A stretch of DNA of 64,000 nucleotides from Euryodendron excelsum (taxonomy: Eukaryota; Streptophyta; Magnoliopsida; Ericales; Pentaphylacaceae), in the NCBI GenBank assembly GCA_033060915.1, contig CM065390.1, forward strand, positions 14,607,501-14,671,500, written 5' to 3'. Position numbers and translations under genes: made by a program. Shown here piece after piece: positions 25,001 through 36,300 of the stretch (its first letter is position 1; every line of letters starts with the position of its first letter). The notes under the pieces were generated by a model. It made no database searches. It had not been told where the DNA came from and saw only the letters and a program-made list of their open reading frames with translations.

Positions 25001-28000
25001 AGGATATTTTTACCTGGATTTATAGTGGGCACAGATATTGAGTTCATTATGAATAAATGGCTGATTTGGGGCTAATAAATTGAACTGAATTCAGATGGAG
25101 AGATTGCCTTCTGCTTGTTGAAAGGGGACTATTTTTTTCAGAACATTTTAGAATTAGACAATATCAGAAAAGTTAGTATTTTAATTAGTTTTATACACTA
25201 AGTTGGTGGAAAATGTGGAGAAGAGTTTTGAGATTCCATTGTTAAAGGAGAAAGTGGGACTGAACATTTGAAATATATGGTAAAGTCCATTGGTATAAAT
25301 CCGACAGTAAATTTCTAAAGTTGGATGATTTTATTATGCAGGCCAATAAAAGGATTTAATCCCAAAAATTGGAACATTTTACCCTTCTTGTTTTGATTTA
25401 GTGTGTGAGGACTAAGAACCTACCTTATTTGCAAATATCCTAGGATGTAGTACAACACTAACTTCAGTTCCCAAAAGTTCATTTATATAGGAACACCTGT
25501 AAAATTCTTGTCTAATCAAATTCTTTCAGGGTGATATATACATATATTTATGTATGTATGCTTGTACGTATATTGTATTTTTTTATATATTATTTTAGTT
25601 TATACGAGGTTTAGGTACATCAGTGACATATAAGTCCTTACTTTAATGGCTTTTTCTGTACAACGTGCTATCTGTGTGAATTGCCTCTTTATGGGACAAT
25701 GGACAGGTTTGCAAGTACTTTCTTGAAGCAGTGGAGAAGAAACAATATGGTTGGTTTTGGGTTTGCCCGAATGGCAGCAAAGATTGTCACTACAGACATG
25801 CTCTTCCTCCAGGATATGTGCTGAAGTCTCAGATGAAGGCACTTTTGGAGGAAGAAGCTGATAAAATGCCTATTGAGGAAGAGATTGAAAATCAGGTGAC
25901 CAACATATTTACTCTCCTACAGATTATTATCCAGTCTTCAGTAGTGTAATAGAAATATCTAGGTTCAGTTGGAAATTCAACCCATTCTTTCCATTTTTTG
26001 TTTGTTTCCCCTTATCATTATTTTTGATTCTCGTAACGGTTGTTCCCAAACATCTTAGTTTTTGTTTAGGCCCTCCCCTTTTTCTGTCATGAATGGTTCA
26101 TGTAAGTGTGTATCTTAATTATATCAGCGTGCAAAAGTAACAACTACAACTCCAATGACCACTGAGTTGTTCCTACAATGGAAGAAGAAAAAGACGGAAG
26201 AAAGAGAAGCTGGCTTGGCTGTCCAGCGAGCAGAGAGAGCTAAGAATGACCGCATGAGGTATTCTCCTCCTTTATGTCTAATCCAGTTTGATATGCTTCT
26301 TTGGACACGTCATTGACATAATCTTTTATTCTCTTCAGTGGTCGTGAGTTGTTTCTTTCAGATTCTAGCTTGTTCGTGGATGATGCTGAAGCTTATGAAA
26401 AATACCACGGAGAAGACAAACCTGATGTTACTAAGCAGAAGGTAGTTGTGCTTATATTTTCTTACGAAATATATTTTTATATTTCTGAAAATTTCTGGGA
26501 GTCATGATCCCCCAATCCACTGGACTGCTAGTCTGGAATGTCTTCTCGATTTTATTACAACTCCCTTTATTATTACTGTGGAAACAAGAAATTTACTGCT
26601 GATGTGTGTTAATCATATTTCGAGGAGAAAATTTTGCTTGCCTTTGGATGTAGTCAGTTTGTGGAAATGGAATATCGACACCTTTTATGGGGAAAACTAT
26701 ACATCATATTGTCTTGATTGCTGTTGGGATGCTTATTCTATAAAGTTTGGACAGAACTTTGGGATTGAATTACAGGTCATGTAGTGTGTTACCTGATGTC
26801 TGATTGTGAAAACAAGATAATCAGATTAAATCATTCTCTTTTTTTTCTGGATAATTCACATGCTATATTTCATATAATAATATAGTATCTGTATCTTATT
26901 TATATCATTACGAACTCAGAATACTAGACCTGGCCATTCGTTATAGTAAAAAATGTTGGGTTGTGAAACCAAAAGATGGACATAAAATGATTGCAGTAGA
27001 TATAAACTTAATAAGATGACTCAAGGGAGGCACTTTTTACGGACAAGGTGGGAGATATTCAGCTGATATAGTTTGCATCAGTAATGGTCACAAGAAAAAG
27101 AGGAAGGCTGAAGATATTGTGGGTCCAAGCTGTCAGGAAAGAATTGTTGGCCTTTACATTGAACAGTAGATATGGCTTTAGATATTGTATTGATTCCCAG
27201 TTATTGCTGGATTGGATAATCACTGTGTGTTCAAAGATAAGGTGTCTGTTGCCAATGGCCTTGACGACTTTGGCTTTTTAATCGTATCCTCCAGTATGAT
27301 CAGCTGGTCCATTTTTTTACGTGGTTTTTTGCCCCATCCTTTTCTTATAGATCTTTAATATGTCATGATGTTGACTTTTATTTTGAGAGTTAGCTACTCT
27401 TGATTTCTAAATTTTATTTCATGTCCTTGCTTGGATGCAATCCCATTTTTCATTTTGTATTAAAACATATACTTAGTTGAATTCATTGTTGTTCATACAT
27501 TTGTATTTACCTCATGTCTTTGCTATGCTTGTTAAGAATCTTCTATAATGGAGGCTCTTTGTATTTGATTTCTTGTTTATATTATAATTTACAGTATTTA
27601 TTTATTTGTCTACTTGTATTTTGTGTTGCATAATTGCCTTGGGTGAACATTGTTTTTAAATAATGTGGTGTTGTCCTAGGAACTCAGCTTTGGCTTCCCC
27701 ATGTTGTCGATAGTCTTTTTTTTTTCCTTTTCTTCCCCTCTTTTGTTTTTTGAGAATGGGAAGGGCAGTTTAATGTATGCTTGGGACCTAAGTCACACAA
27801 TCCGTGGGATGGGGGTGCCGCACCACGCTCTAGATCGCGAACTTTCGAATTTAGTGCGGATCCATGATTAATCCGTGGCTTGATTTGCACCAGAGCACAA
27901 ATCACTGACAAATTCTAGTTTTATTTGCCTTTTTGTGCACTACACCTGATTACTGCTCAAGAGAAGTTACTCTATTTCGTTACATCCTATCCTTACTCAA

Positions 28001-31000
28001 AACAATTGCGTAGCTAACTTAAATGCAACATCAGCTAGTGGTAACTTTATTGCTTATTGGTTGTTTTATGTTTTAACTATGGTTAATTAAATATTAAATA
28101 TATAAATACTTGGTACAAAAATTATATAATCCGCAAACGGGTCGATCAGCTGGCTGGTTGAGGTTTCTGAAGAAGAAAGCCGATAGGTTGACAGTTCTAG
28201 CAGTCAAACCGGCTGGTCTGGTCTGGTTTTTACAACATTACTTTTATAGAGTGCTAGTTTCTCTTTATTTGACTTCTTCAAATTCCATATCATTAGCAAA
28301 AAATAATTTGAAATAAACATATCCAGTACAATGCTGAAGGACTACCTGAAATATCTTCCAATATAGGACTCATGCAAGAAGTTTTGCACAAATTCTCCGT
28401 AGATGGCAAATGAAATAAGGTGGTGTAATGGTTCGGATGAGACTTTCTTCTAATGGGTGATGGGCAAATAAATGCTGATTTTCTAGTGATGTGATGAAGT
28501 AAAGATAGAGAAAAAAAAAAAAAAGATAGGGGACGGAGGGAGTATCGCATCTTCCAAGCATCCCACCCTAAAGAGAGAGAGAGATCACTGAAGCCAGCGG
28601 CGGACGCAGGATTTTTGTTTAGGGGGGCCAAGGTAAAAATTTTGGATTTTTGTGGAGACTAAGGCAAAATTCTTGAATTTTTTTTTTTTGGGGGGGGGGG
28701 GGGGGAATGCAATACACTATATTTGGTTGTAAATATGTAAAAAAATTATGGGGGTAAAGAGAACTTTGGGAGTTTGGGGGGGGGCGCCGTGGCCCCCACC
28801 CCTGCCCTCCCCTGTGTCCGCCATTGACTGAAGCTCTTCCCAAAAATTTAAACTTCTGTAACAAGGCATAAAACCTTAAAATCATGCAAAAACTACCAGA
28901 AAGTTATCTTCTCATATGGTACCGGATAAAGCCTCTAATTTTACTTTCAAAATCACTGGTACTCCTAAAAACTTAAAAATACAACAATATTCTTGCAACT
29001 AACATGATTACTATCTCTACTAAACTTATATCAATTTATTACAATCTTCTTGTTATGTTTCTATCCATAAACATTCTTCTTCTCCGCTTCTGTCGTACTT
29101 CTTCCCGGCTTCTGTCGTACTTCTTCCTTTCCCTTGTCTTATTATTTCTTCTGGGCTTTTCCTTCTTTCTTCTCTATTTTCTTTCTCCTCTCTTCTTTGT
29201 TTCTGTCCTCATCTTGCTTTTTCTTCTTCTCTTCTCTGTTTCTCTTGCTCTGCTTCTCTTTTTCATTTCCCCTCCTTGTCCTCTTCTTCTTCCCTCTATT
29301 TCTTTTCTTACTCTCTTCTCCATTTCCCTTCTTTCTCTTCTCTGCTTCATTTCTTCCCCTAATTCTCCTCTCTTTCCTGTTCTCCTACTAAATGTTCTTG
29401 TTCATCTTCCTTTCCATCTCCATTTTTCTTATTACTAGGATCATTTTGAAGCCTGAAGTATTCTCAGGTAGCATGTTGCATTATCTTTGGCTCATGGAAG
29501 CCTGCACTATGATTATGCTAGTCTCAGTGACTTGGCTTGAGAGAGTCCTCCTCGCGTTGTCACCTTTATTGCATGTAATGACAGATTTGCCTTTAATAGT
29601 GGTCGTGGATTATCTTCTGTTGAGTAAGTTTTCTTTCTGAATAATGTTTGCATAATACATCTAGGCTGTGGTGTGATTTTCCCTTGGCATTCTAATTGTT
29701 GGAGATTTATTGTGCCTAATCATATAAGGTTCTCCACCCAAATTAATACAACTTTATACTACCCTAGGAATGCATTAAGAACCAAATCAATGATAGTGAC
29801 TTATGCAAAAGCCATCCTTTACTAGGTAGTAATACCCCTATTTGAAAAAAAAAAAAAGGTGGTGGAATTGGAAATTTAATAAAGGTTGTGACCGCACCTA
29901 TGAGGGTTGCTTACGTATTCCTTTATTGAGAATCAGGTCAATCGTAGTTCAGACTCGGGGTCCAATTAAAAATAGACACTTTGAGGTCTTGTTTGATTTG
30001 AAAAGACAGCTCTTGACAAAGTTTGATTTGAAAAGAGTTTGATTTGAAATTTGATTGGAAGATTTGAAATTGAGCTTTGATTTGAAATTGACTTTGATTT
30101 GAAAATTGAACTTGTAATTGACTTTACAATAAAACTTGAACTTGAAGTTGAGTTTTGAAATAGATTTTGGATGAACTCATCTGAGGCAAGCGACGGTACC
30201 ACAAAGCTTGTAAGGGTCATAATTGAAATATATCCGAAAATCAAGTTACATACAATTTTTATGAAAGTTATTATAAGATTCGGTGCAATAGGACATAGCA
30301 AAATTGTTCAGAATATTTAAACAACCAATTTCATGGAAGGCTGGGTATGCTTTTTTTTTATTTATCAAACATGGAAAGCATGCGCTTTGGTGGCAATTGC
30401 AACTACTGCTTGAAGTCTTGGAGGGGCCTGCTGGGTGGTGTGCATGTGTAGGTTCCTGCTTAGAACATACTGGGCATTTATTTTCTTTTCTTTCTTCATT
30501 TTCAAGTACTGATGTTTGCAAGTAATATACGAAGATCTTGCAATTTGATTGGTCCCACCTAACATGTGAGCATGGTACAAAGGTAGGCTAATCAAATGGT
30601 TTGTATGCTATAGTTTTGACAATCTGTCTCATTAGTGGTGCTCCCGTACTTCCCTGCATAGACATCTTCATTTTTTTTGTTACTTATGAACCCATATTTC
30701 TTTATGTGATTATGTTGTCTGGTGGGAGATAAAAGTAATCGCAAGAAGGGGAAACAAGGACAGGATGGATTCATTTGGACTGCCACTACACACACGCATG
30801 TTTGGTTGAGGAATAAAAGTGGGGGATTGGATTAGTTATCCCATGGGTCCCACAAAACCCATGTTTGGCAAAGAAAAAATTGTATGGGATTAATCATCCC
30901 TCCGGTTTACTAATCCCCCACAATGGGGGATAAGTAATATCATGGGAGAGGTGGTATTACTTATCCCCTCCCTTGGAATAAACTCTAAAATGACATTTTT

Positions 31001-33370
31001 ACCCATATTCTATTATTATAGTAAGTTAATATAATATTAAATAGCTATATTATAATTTAAAATTAAATTTTCAATTAATTTTTTTTATTTTTAATGTGAT
31101 ATTTTGATGAAATAATATTTCTTATCCTTATCATAATCTCATCCTAACCAAACATAGTATGAGTAATCCCCCATCACATCAGGTATTATTTATCATCCAT
31201 CACCACTTTCCTAATCTCACAGTATTTCTTATCCCCCAACCAAACATGCCCACAAGGACAAGTTCTTAAGGAAGTGCTTTGCATGTCGTGTTTATAATGT
31301 ATATCGAGTTTTAGTCAGCGTAATTTCTTGGTATTATCTTTGCAGGCATTGAACTGAAAATACTTGAACAAATTGTCCTAATTGATCATTTAAAATACCT
31401 TTCGGTTGTTTCTTGGGATAAATGACCTGCGAATTTTTGACAAAGATATGTGGCAGAGGTATAGGTGCAGGCTTTACTTTGTATGGGGTATTGAACTGGT
31501 AGATGCATGTACCATGTTCATCTCAGAAACCTTATGTTGTTCTCACATCCAAATGCTAGGCATGCTATATTAGTGCAAACTGCCATGTTGCAACCCCCTA
31601 GGTGTCTTCTTCAATGTAATTTGCTTACTCATTCCCACACTCCCCCCAACACACCCCTATACCCACACAAAATGGCTTTCATCATGTATCATCTTTTAAG
31701 GTGATTAGTCCCAGAGTGCCAGTGTTAGCAGAATCTACAGTCTCTGAACCTATTGATTGGGAGAATGGTTCATGGAAGGCAGGGTTAATTCATGATATGT
31801 TTTTGGACTTTGAAGCTGAATCCATTTTTTGCATTCCTTTGTGTCCACGTTTACTTCACCGCTAGCTTGATTGATGATGCAGCATCAAGTTCCAGGAGAG
31901 AGGAGTTAAAACATTTATGGACTCATTTGTGATGGTTTTGCATAGGTGTAAAATTCTTCGTAACCCAGAGTGTGAAATCTATTGCAAAATTGCAGAATCA
32001 GGTATTCATAATCTAGGAGATGTGCAACTCCGCAGACATATGTCTAGAATGTGGCTTTGGTGACTGGCAACATCTGTGGTGTAAAGGGGATGTATTTTAG
32101 TGGGCATTTGAAGTCTGGAAGGATTCTTGTGGCGACAAGATGGGAGGCATGGGACTGCTCTTCATTGCGGCAAGGGCTATATGGTTTAATAGGAATAACT
32201 CTTATCTACAGTGCGCTATGTTGTCTGGCTGATGAAATGGCAGCTTTTGCTGTGGATTATTTGATAGAATTTTTGCCGGTTAATAGTCACAACAGTATTC
32301 CAATGGACCCTAATCACTCTGAGATGTGGCAAGCCCCACCTGCTGTAATGTATAAGGTCAATTTGGATGTGGCTCTTTTCGAATCTGGTGCAGGTGTAGT
32401 TGTGGTGGTGAGATACCATAAAGGGGAAGTTATGTGCTCTCTTTTGGGGGAAAAAAATCAGGTATTTTCCGGAGTTGATCATATCGAAGGGTTAGCAGCT
32501 CTGTGTGGATTTTTCTTTGTTTTTGCTGCGGAAATTGGATTGAGAAGCATCTATTCGGAGGGTAATTCCCTGACTGTGATTGAAGCTGTTTCATTTGGGC
32601 TGGAACTTATCTGATATAGGTTCCATGGTCGACAACTTAAGAGCTCTCTTACATCAGTTCTCTTATCATTGCTGTCTTCATGTTAAGCACGAGGAGGTCC
32701 CTTTGGTTTCTAATGAGGCTAGAATATTAAAGCCTATGACCACTAAAAAAAAAAACTCCAGTATTCCTTAGTAGAGGACTAAACCTGATATTGAAAAATT
32801 GGCACCACACTATGGAGAAATTGCCATATGGACCAAACTAGTAGTGATTAGTTCTGTTGCAATTACTATAACACAATGGACTCTTGTCATTACTTCACAT
32901 AAAAACGATGCAATTGAATTTTCATGTTGCTCAACAACTACATTAGTTAATTTCTGGATTTATACAATGAAAGCCTTGTCTGATCATGGACCCATATTCT
33001 GTTACCAAGGTTTGCAACATCTTCTTATCGCTTGTGAAACTATTCAAGAATGTTGTGGGAACTCATATCTATCATTAGTTTTGCATCTAAACAACGCATA
33101 AATCATGTTTTGCATGAAAGAACTTGGAATGATCAGTTGGCTGGTTCTTGTGGTATCGATTTGAAATTTGATTATGTTCAATTTCAGGTCCAGGAAAATC
33201 CTTCAGCCGGGGCTCCAAGCACTTCGACTAGTGCAGTTGCTGATTCCGAAGAGGCTGTGCTTGACGACGACGAGGACGACGACGAGGACGACGAGCTGGA
33301 TATGGATGAGTTAAATGAGCTTGAAGCAAGTTTGTCAAGAACATCTATTCAAATCAGAGAGCCTGTATAG
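18615..33370 (+). CDS. CCCH zinc finger protein, DRG-family-regulatory (DFRP1/ZC3H15) type, 8 exons
   Basis: In eukaryotes this family binds and stabilises the DRG1 GTPase in the cytosol, linked to translation and growth. Exons by GT-AG and phase: 18615-18785, 18872-18956, 19778-19918, 20027-20118, 25707-25895, 26128-26258, 26339-26441, 33188-33370, giving 364 aa with stop TAG. The start [20 protein letters not shown] is the conserved N-terminus, and a Lys/Glu-rich helix follows. Zinc finger 1 is C94-x7-C102-x5-C108-x3-H112; zinc finger 2 is C165-x17-C183-x6-C190-x3-H194. The second is followed by the family region up to about residue 300 ([13 protein letters not shown] motif, [17 protein letters not shown]). 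The C-terminus is a Ser/Ala linker, a run of Asp/Glu and the conserved [16 protein letters not shown]. Length fits plant members (about 360-370 aa). Introns 4 and 7 are 5588 and 6746 bp and full of repeats. Exons are intact, so the gene looks functional. Confidence 0.95.
21660..22580 (-). repeat. Possible non-autonomous inverted-repeat element in intron 4
   Basis: GC-rich patches at 21660-21715 (ACCCGTGTCGACACGACACG and following) and at 22435-22575 (CGTACCCGTGTCC, twice, and CCGAGTCCGGGTAAC) are unlike the AT-rich surroundings. They recall the subterminal GTGTCCGACACG repeats of the hAT-like elements at 48782 and 62643. No target duplication could be found, so the limits are guesses. Confidence 0.3.
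21990..22021. repeat. (GA)n microsatellite
   Basis: About 16 GA units lie within intron 4 of the CCCH gene. Confidence 0.9.
24440..25190. repeat. Tandem duplication of about 420 bp in intron 4
   Basis: The block 24448-24800 recurs at 24871-25190. Shared order in both: AAGCTTTT.CTTAAGAATGTGATTT, GTCATCTTTG.TATTTTGG, GTGGTAGGCTTTAGGATA, TTACCTGGATT, GGGCAC, then TGAACTGAAT.CAGAT and TTGTTGAAA. Divergence is clear, so the duplication is old. Confidence 0.75.
28595..28826. mobile_element. hAT-type MITE, 232 bp, with perfect 8-bp target duplication
   Basis: The ends are CAGCGGCGGACGCAGG and, on the other strand, CAATGGCGGACACAGG, a 16-bp inverted repeat with four differences. ACTGAAGC flanks it at 28587-28594 and 28827-28834. 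An 8-bp duplication is the hAT signature. A run of 9 T plus 17 G lies inside (about 28680-28705). Confidence 0.9.
29075..29420. repeat. Polypyrimidine tract of about 350 bp
   Basis: The plus strand is almost pure C/T, dominated by TTCTTC and TCTCTT, with few purines. The open frames through it are products of low complexity (Leu/Phe/Ser only). Confidence 0.85.
29985..30165. repeat. Short-period array of TTTGATTTGAAA variants
   Basis: Repeats of about 14-22 bp built from TTTGATTTGAAA and CTTGAA/GTTGA run for about 180 bp. Upstream at 29880-29970 is a unique-looking block with TTGCTTACGTATTCCTTTA and CAATCGTAGTTCAGACT, resembling a dispersed plant repeat. Confidence 0.65.
30797..31248. mobile_element. 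Non-autonomous inverted-repeat DNA element (copy 1 of 2)
   Basis: Termini are CATGTTTGGTTGAGGAATA and, on the other strand, CATGTTTGGTTGGGGGATAA. Internal blocks such as AATGGGGGATAAGTAAT and AACCAAACATAGTATGAGTA are shared with 52027-52447. The core is AT-rich. No clear target duplication is seen, so the superfamily is open. Confidence 0.75.
31870..32740 (+). pseudogene. LINE ORF2 C-terminal fossil (zinc-binding plus RNase H region)
   Basis: An upstream block (about 31940-32230) reads [14 protein letters not shown], IAESGIHNL and, after frame changes, FEVWKDSC and [10 protein letters not shown], the pattern of the plant zf-RVT region. A longer open frame (to 32614) then gives [31 protein letters not shown], an [20 protein letters not shown] helix and [14 protein letters not shown], matching the order of RVT_3-type RNase H; the last part continues in another frame ([20 protein letters not shown]). 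The catalytic Asp of DG/DA in the first motif is kept (NLD). It lies in intron 7 and is non-functional. Confidence 0.65.
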
Positions 33371-36300
33371 AGCCTTCATCTTGAGACAGTGAGACAGAGA
33401 GACAGGGAGAAAAGGCCCCCAGGCGGCTGAAGGATGTCATTGTTGGCAACCTAGCATACACTTTTTGTTTTTGTTTTTTTTTTTTGTGGACCAACCTGGC
33501 ATATGGTTAGTAAATGAACCACTGCTGGGCAAATAATCTATGGTTTAAGCTACCTAATTTTTAGCTCTTGTGTACACTTTTGACTTCTAATGTGGTTGAT
33601 TGTTTTTTATAGGAGAGAATCTAAGTTTTGATTCAGGTTTTGCTGGCTTTGTTGAAGTCCATCTCATAGAGGGCAGCAGCCCTCATATTTCTGGTGTTAC
33701 GGTCACAACTCCCCAACGTGGCTTATTATGTAAACACATTTTGAAGCTTGTTAGTTGTTAAGTTTTCAAACCAAACTTTAACAATTTACTACTTGGCTCG
33801 TTTACAACTTTAACCAGGGTCTTGTACTACGGCCACTGCGGCATTGACTGGGATGAAGTAACTATTTTTGCTCCTTATTCAGCGGCATAACCCTCCAAAC
33901 TGATGAAGGCAGGATTCCATACCAGCAATAGCTCGTTTGAATATAGCTCTTTTACCTTTTGGTTTTTTTTTGTGCTGAGCAGAAGGGTAGTTGGTTGGGG
34001 CCGACTTGAGTAGCATTCATGCGTGGATGTAACTATAGCAACTCATACTTTGTTGGACTTTCTCAAGAAAGAATAGAATTATAGCTTATTCAGTTCTATT
34101 CAAAGTGCAAGGTGACTGCAACTTTCTATTTACAATATGTGATTCAGAAAAATTATTATTATAAGCGAATTTGAACTTGTGAAGGTGTGAAGGGCAAGAA
34201 CATATTTTTGATTCACAATAACTATTATCGTAAGTAGATCTGAACTCGTTAAAGTGTGACGGGCAAGAAAATTTTTCTAATTCACAAAAACTATTATCGC
34301 AAACGGATTCAAACTTGCAAAGTGTGAAGGGCAAGGAAAATTTTTTTTATCCACACTCTTTATTTGAAACTATCTTACCTACCACATTTGTGGTATACTA
34401 TTAACGGTCTATTACAAAATTGTCAAATACTTAGAGCCCGTTTGGTACTTAACTTTTTAAGCAAAAAAATTTAACTTTTTTGGTTTCTGTTTTTTTACTT
34501 ACCTACAATTTATATAAAAGCAAAAAAAATAGAGCACTGTCTGATGCTAACAAAATTAAAAAAAACGAGTAAAAAAAGTCAAATAAAAAAAAACTTCTGT
34601 GAAACTAACCTATATATGAATTGACCCGATCCGATCCGACAAGCTCAGTTAAGTTGATAGAGGACCATCGTTGATTGGACCTGAGTAGCTCTGCCCAGTC
34701 ATACGATGCCACATGGCGAAGTAGGAGAGATGGACTTTTCGTCCCTTAGACTTTTCGTATCGCTTCACTTCCATGGCTGCCTTTCAAGTCTAACTTTCCA
34801 GAAGATAAGGTCTGAATTTTTTTTTTTTTTTTTTTGTGGCTATTTTGGAACATACAACAAATTTAGGAATTTTCTTGATCAATAAACGAGTGAACTTGAT
34901 CTTCAATGGGACTCAGAATATGTCAAAGGAGCTTTTCGCACGTGATTAAAGCTCGGCATCTTAGGACAAACTGGCTAACCTAATATCTCTCAGACTCATT
35001 AGAGCATGGTTCCAACCACCCCAACTCAAGACTAATCCATTTGGAACACTACTCCTCAAGACATGCTAAGAACAGTATAATTGACATGCTGTAAAAATTT
35101 GATGACTATTTGAGTTGTACAATTACTGTAGTTATTAAAATCAGACTGGCTAGTTCAATCTGTTGATGATTCGATTATTTAATTTGACATTTTTACTATG
35201 AAATTGAATTGAACATGGGACTCTAAACTATCTAAAAACTCTAAACTTGTTAATTTTAAACATATGTATTAAAATTCAAATCTAGATACTCTGTATGATA
35301 TAAAACACTTTTTTATCACCAAAATTCTTACCCGAGTAAATATTTATCCCTACATAGTTTTATATATGCTTAATCTTATTTATATGGATAAGTAGTTGAA
35401 CGATGAGTATTTCTGATCTAATTATGATGACTATGAAAATTAGCATCATTATAAACATAAATTTCAAGACAGACATTTATTGCATGTGTGACATACCAAT
35501 GACATAAGGTCATGATGTAAGTAATTTCAGTCAAAGATAATATTTTGTGAGATGGGTCCCACCCCTGATGCTTCTGTCTGCTGTGGTTCGTGGTTCTATC
35601 TTCTCATTTGGAGCTGGTCTTCATAACACATGACAAAAGGAAACCAGATTCCAAGTATTCAATCCAATATTAGACCCCACAAATCAAAATTTAGATAATT
35701 CAGGTTGTCTTAACTTGCTAGTGCTTCAAAGAAGTTGGGTCAGAATCAAATTCTTTCAAGGCATCTTTTTTTTTTTTCTTTTTAATGAGTTTGACATAAT
35801 CAAAGTTTCTCAAACTTTCTTCAAACACAAAAAAATTTCACCAGGAAAACAGGTTTGCAATGTTATAATGAGTACTCCTCTAACCAACTCTTTAAATTTG
35901 GATGTCTTGTTTCATTTTCACTATTCTCGTTTTCGTTTTTTTACATTTTTCGTCTTTCTTTTTTTTTTTTTTTGTGTTTTTTTTAGGAATAAAATTAATG
36001 AGAAGTTTGGAAACATAATCGTTATCGTATTGTTTTACTTTTCACGAATTTTACTTTATTTAGACTTAAAAACCATTTCTCAAATGGGCTGTTATTAAAA
36101 ATTTTCATAAAATAATTTGCCGAATGAATTTTTTGTATATCGTTCTTTATTTGAAAACAATTTTCGGCAACGAAACCAAACGTGAACAACTTTTATTTGA
36201 CCTCTGACTATGAAAGCTGGCATTTTCTTTCTTCACTGGAGGCACGCATTTCTTTTTAGAACCTGAAGATTTGTGAATTATGAAGCAGAGAGGGATACCA

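Larger units (their letters stand above)
20119..25706 (+). other. Intron 4 of the CCCH gene, 5.6 kb
   Basis: It opens GTATGT and closes ACAG. Inside are AT-rich sequence, a GA microsatellite (21990-22021), a possible inverted-repeat element (21660-22580) and a tandem duplication (24440-25190). No second gene is recognised. The long size is typical of repeat insertion, not of the family. Confidence 0.8.
26442..33187 (+). other. Intron 7 of the CCCH gene, 6.7 kb
   Basis: It opens GTAGTT and closes TTTCAG. It separates the conserved domain exons from the acidic C-terminal exon. It contains a hAT MITE, a pyrimidine tract, a TTTGATTTGAAA array, an inverted-repeat element and a LINE fossil, each listed on its own. 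Open frames inside it are remnants or low-complexity artefacts. Confidence 0.8.

Noticed and set aside
29004..29438. 144-codon plus-strand open frame, hydrophobic
   Set aside because: It lies in a nearly pure pyrimidine tract. Only Leu/Phe/Ser-type codons are possible, and it falls inside an intron of the CCCH gene.
34434..34620. GAGCCCGTTTGGTAC sequence resembling a MITE end
   Set aside because: Only one terminus is visible; no matching inverted end or target duplication was found.
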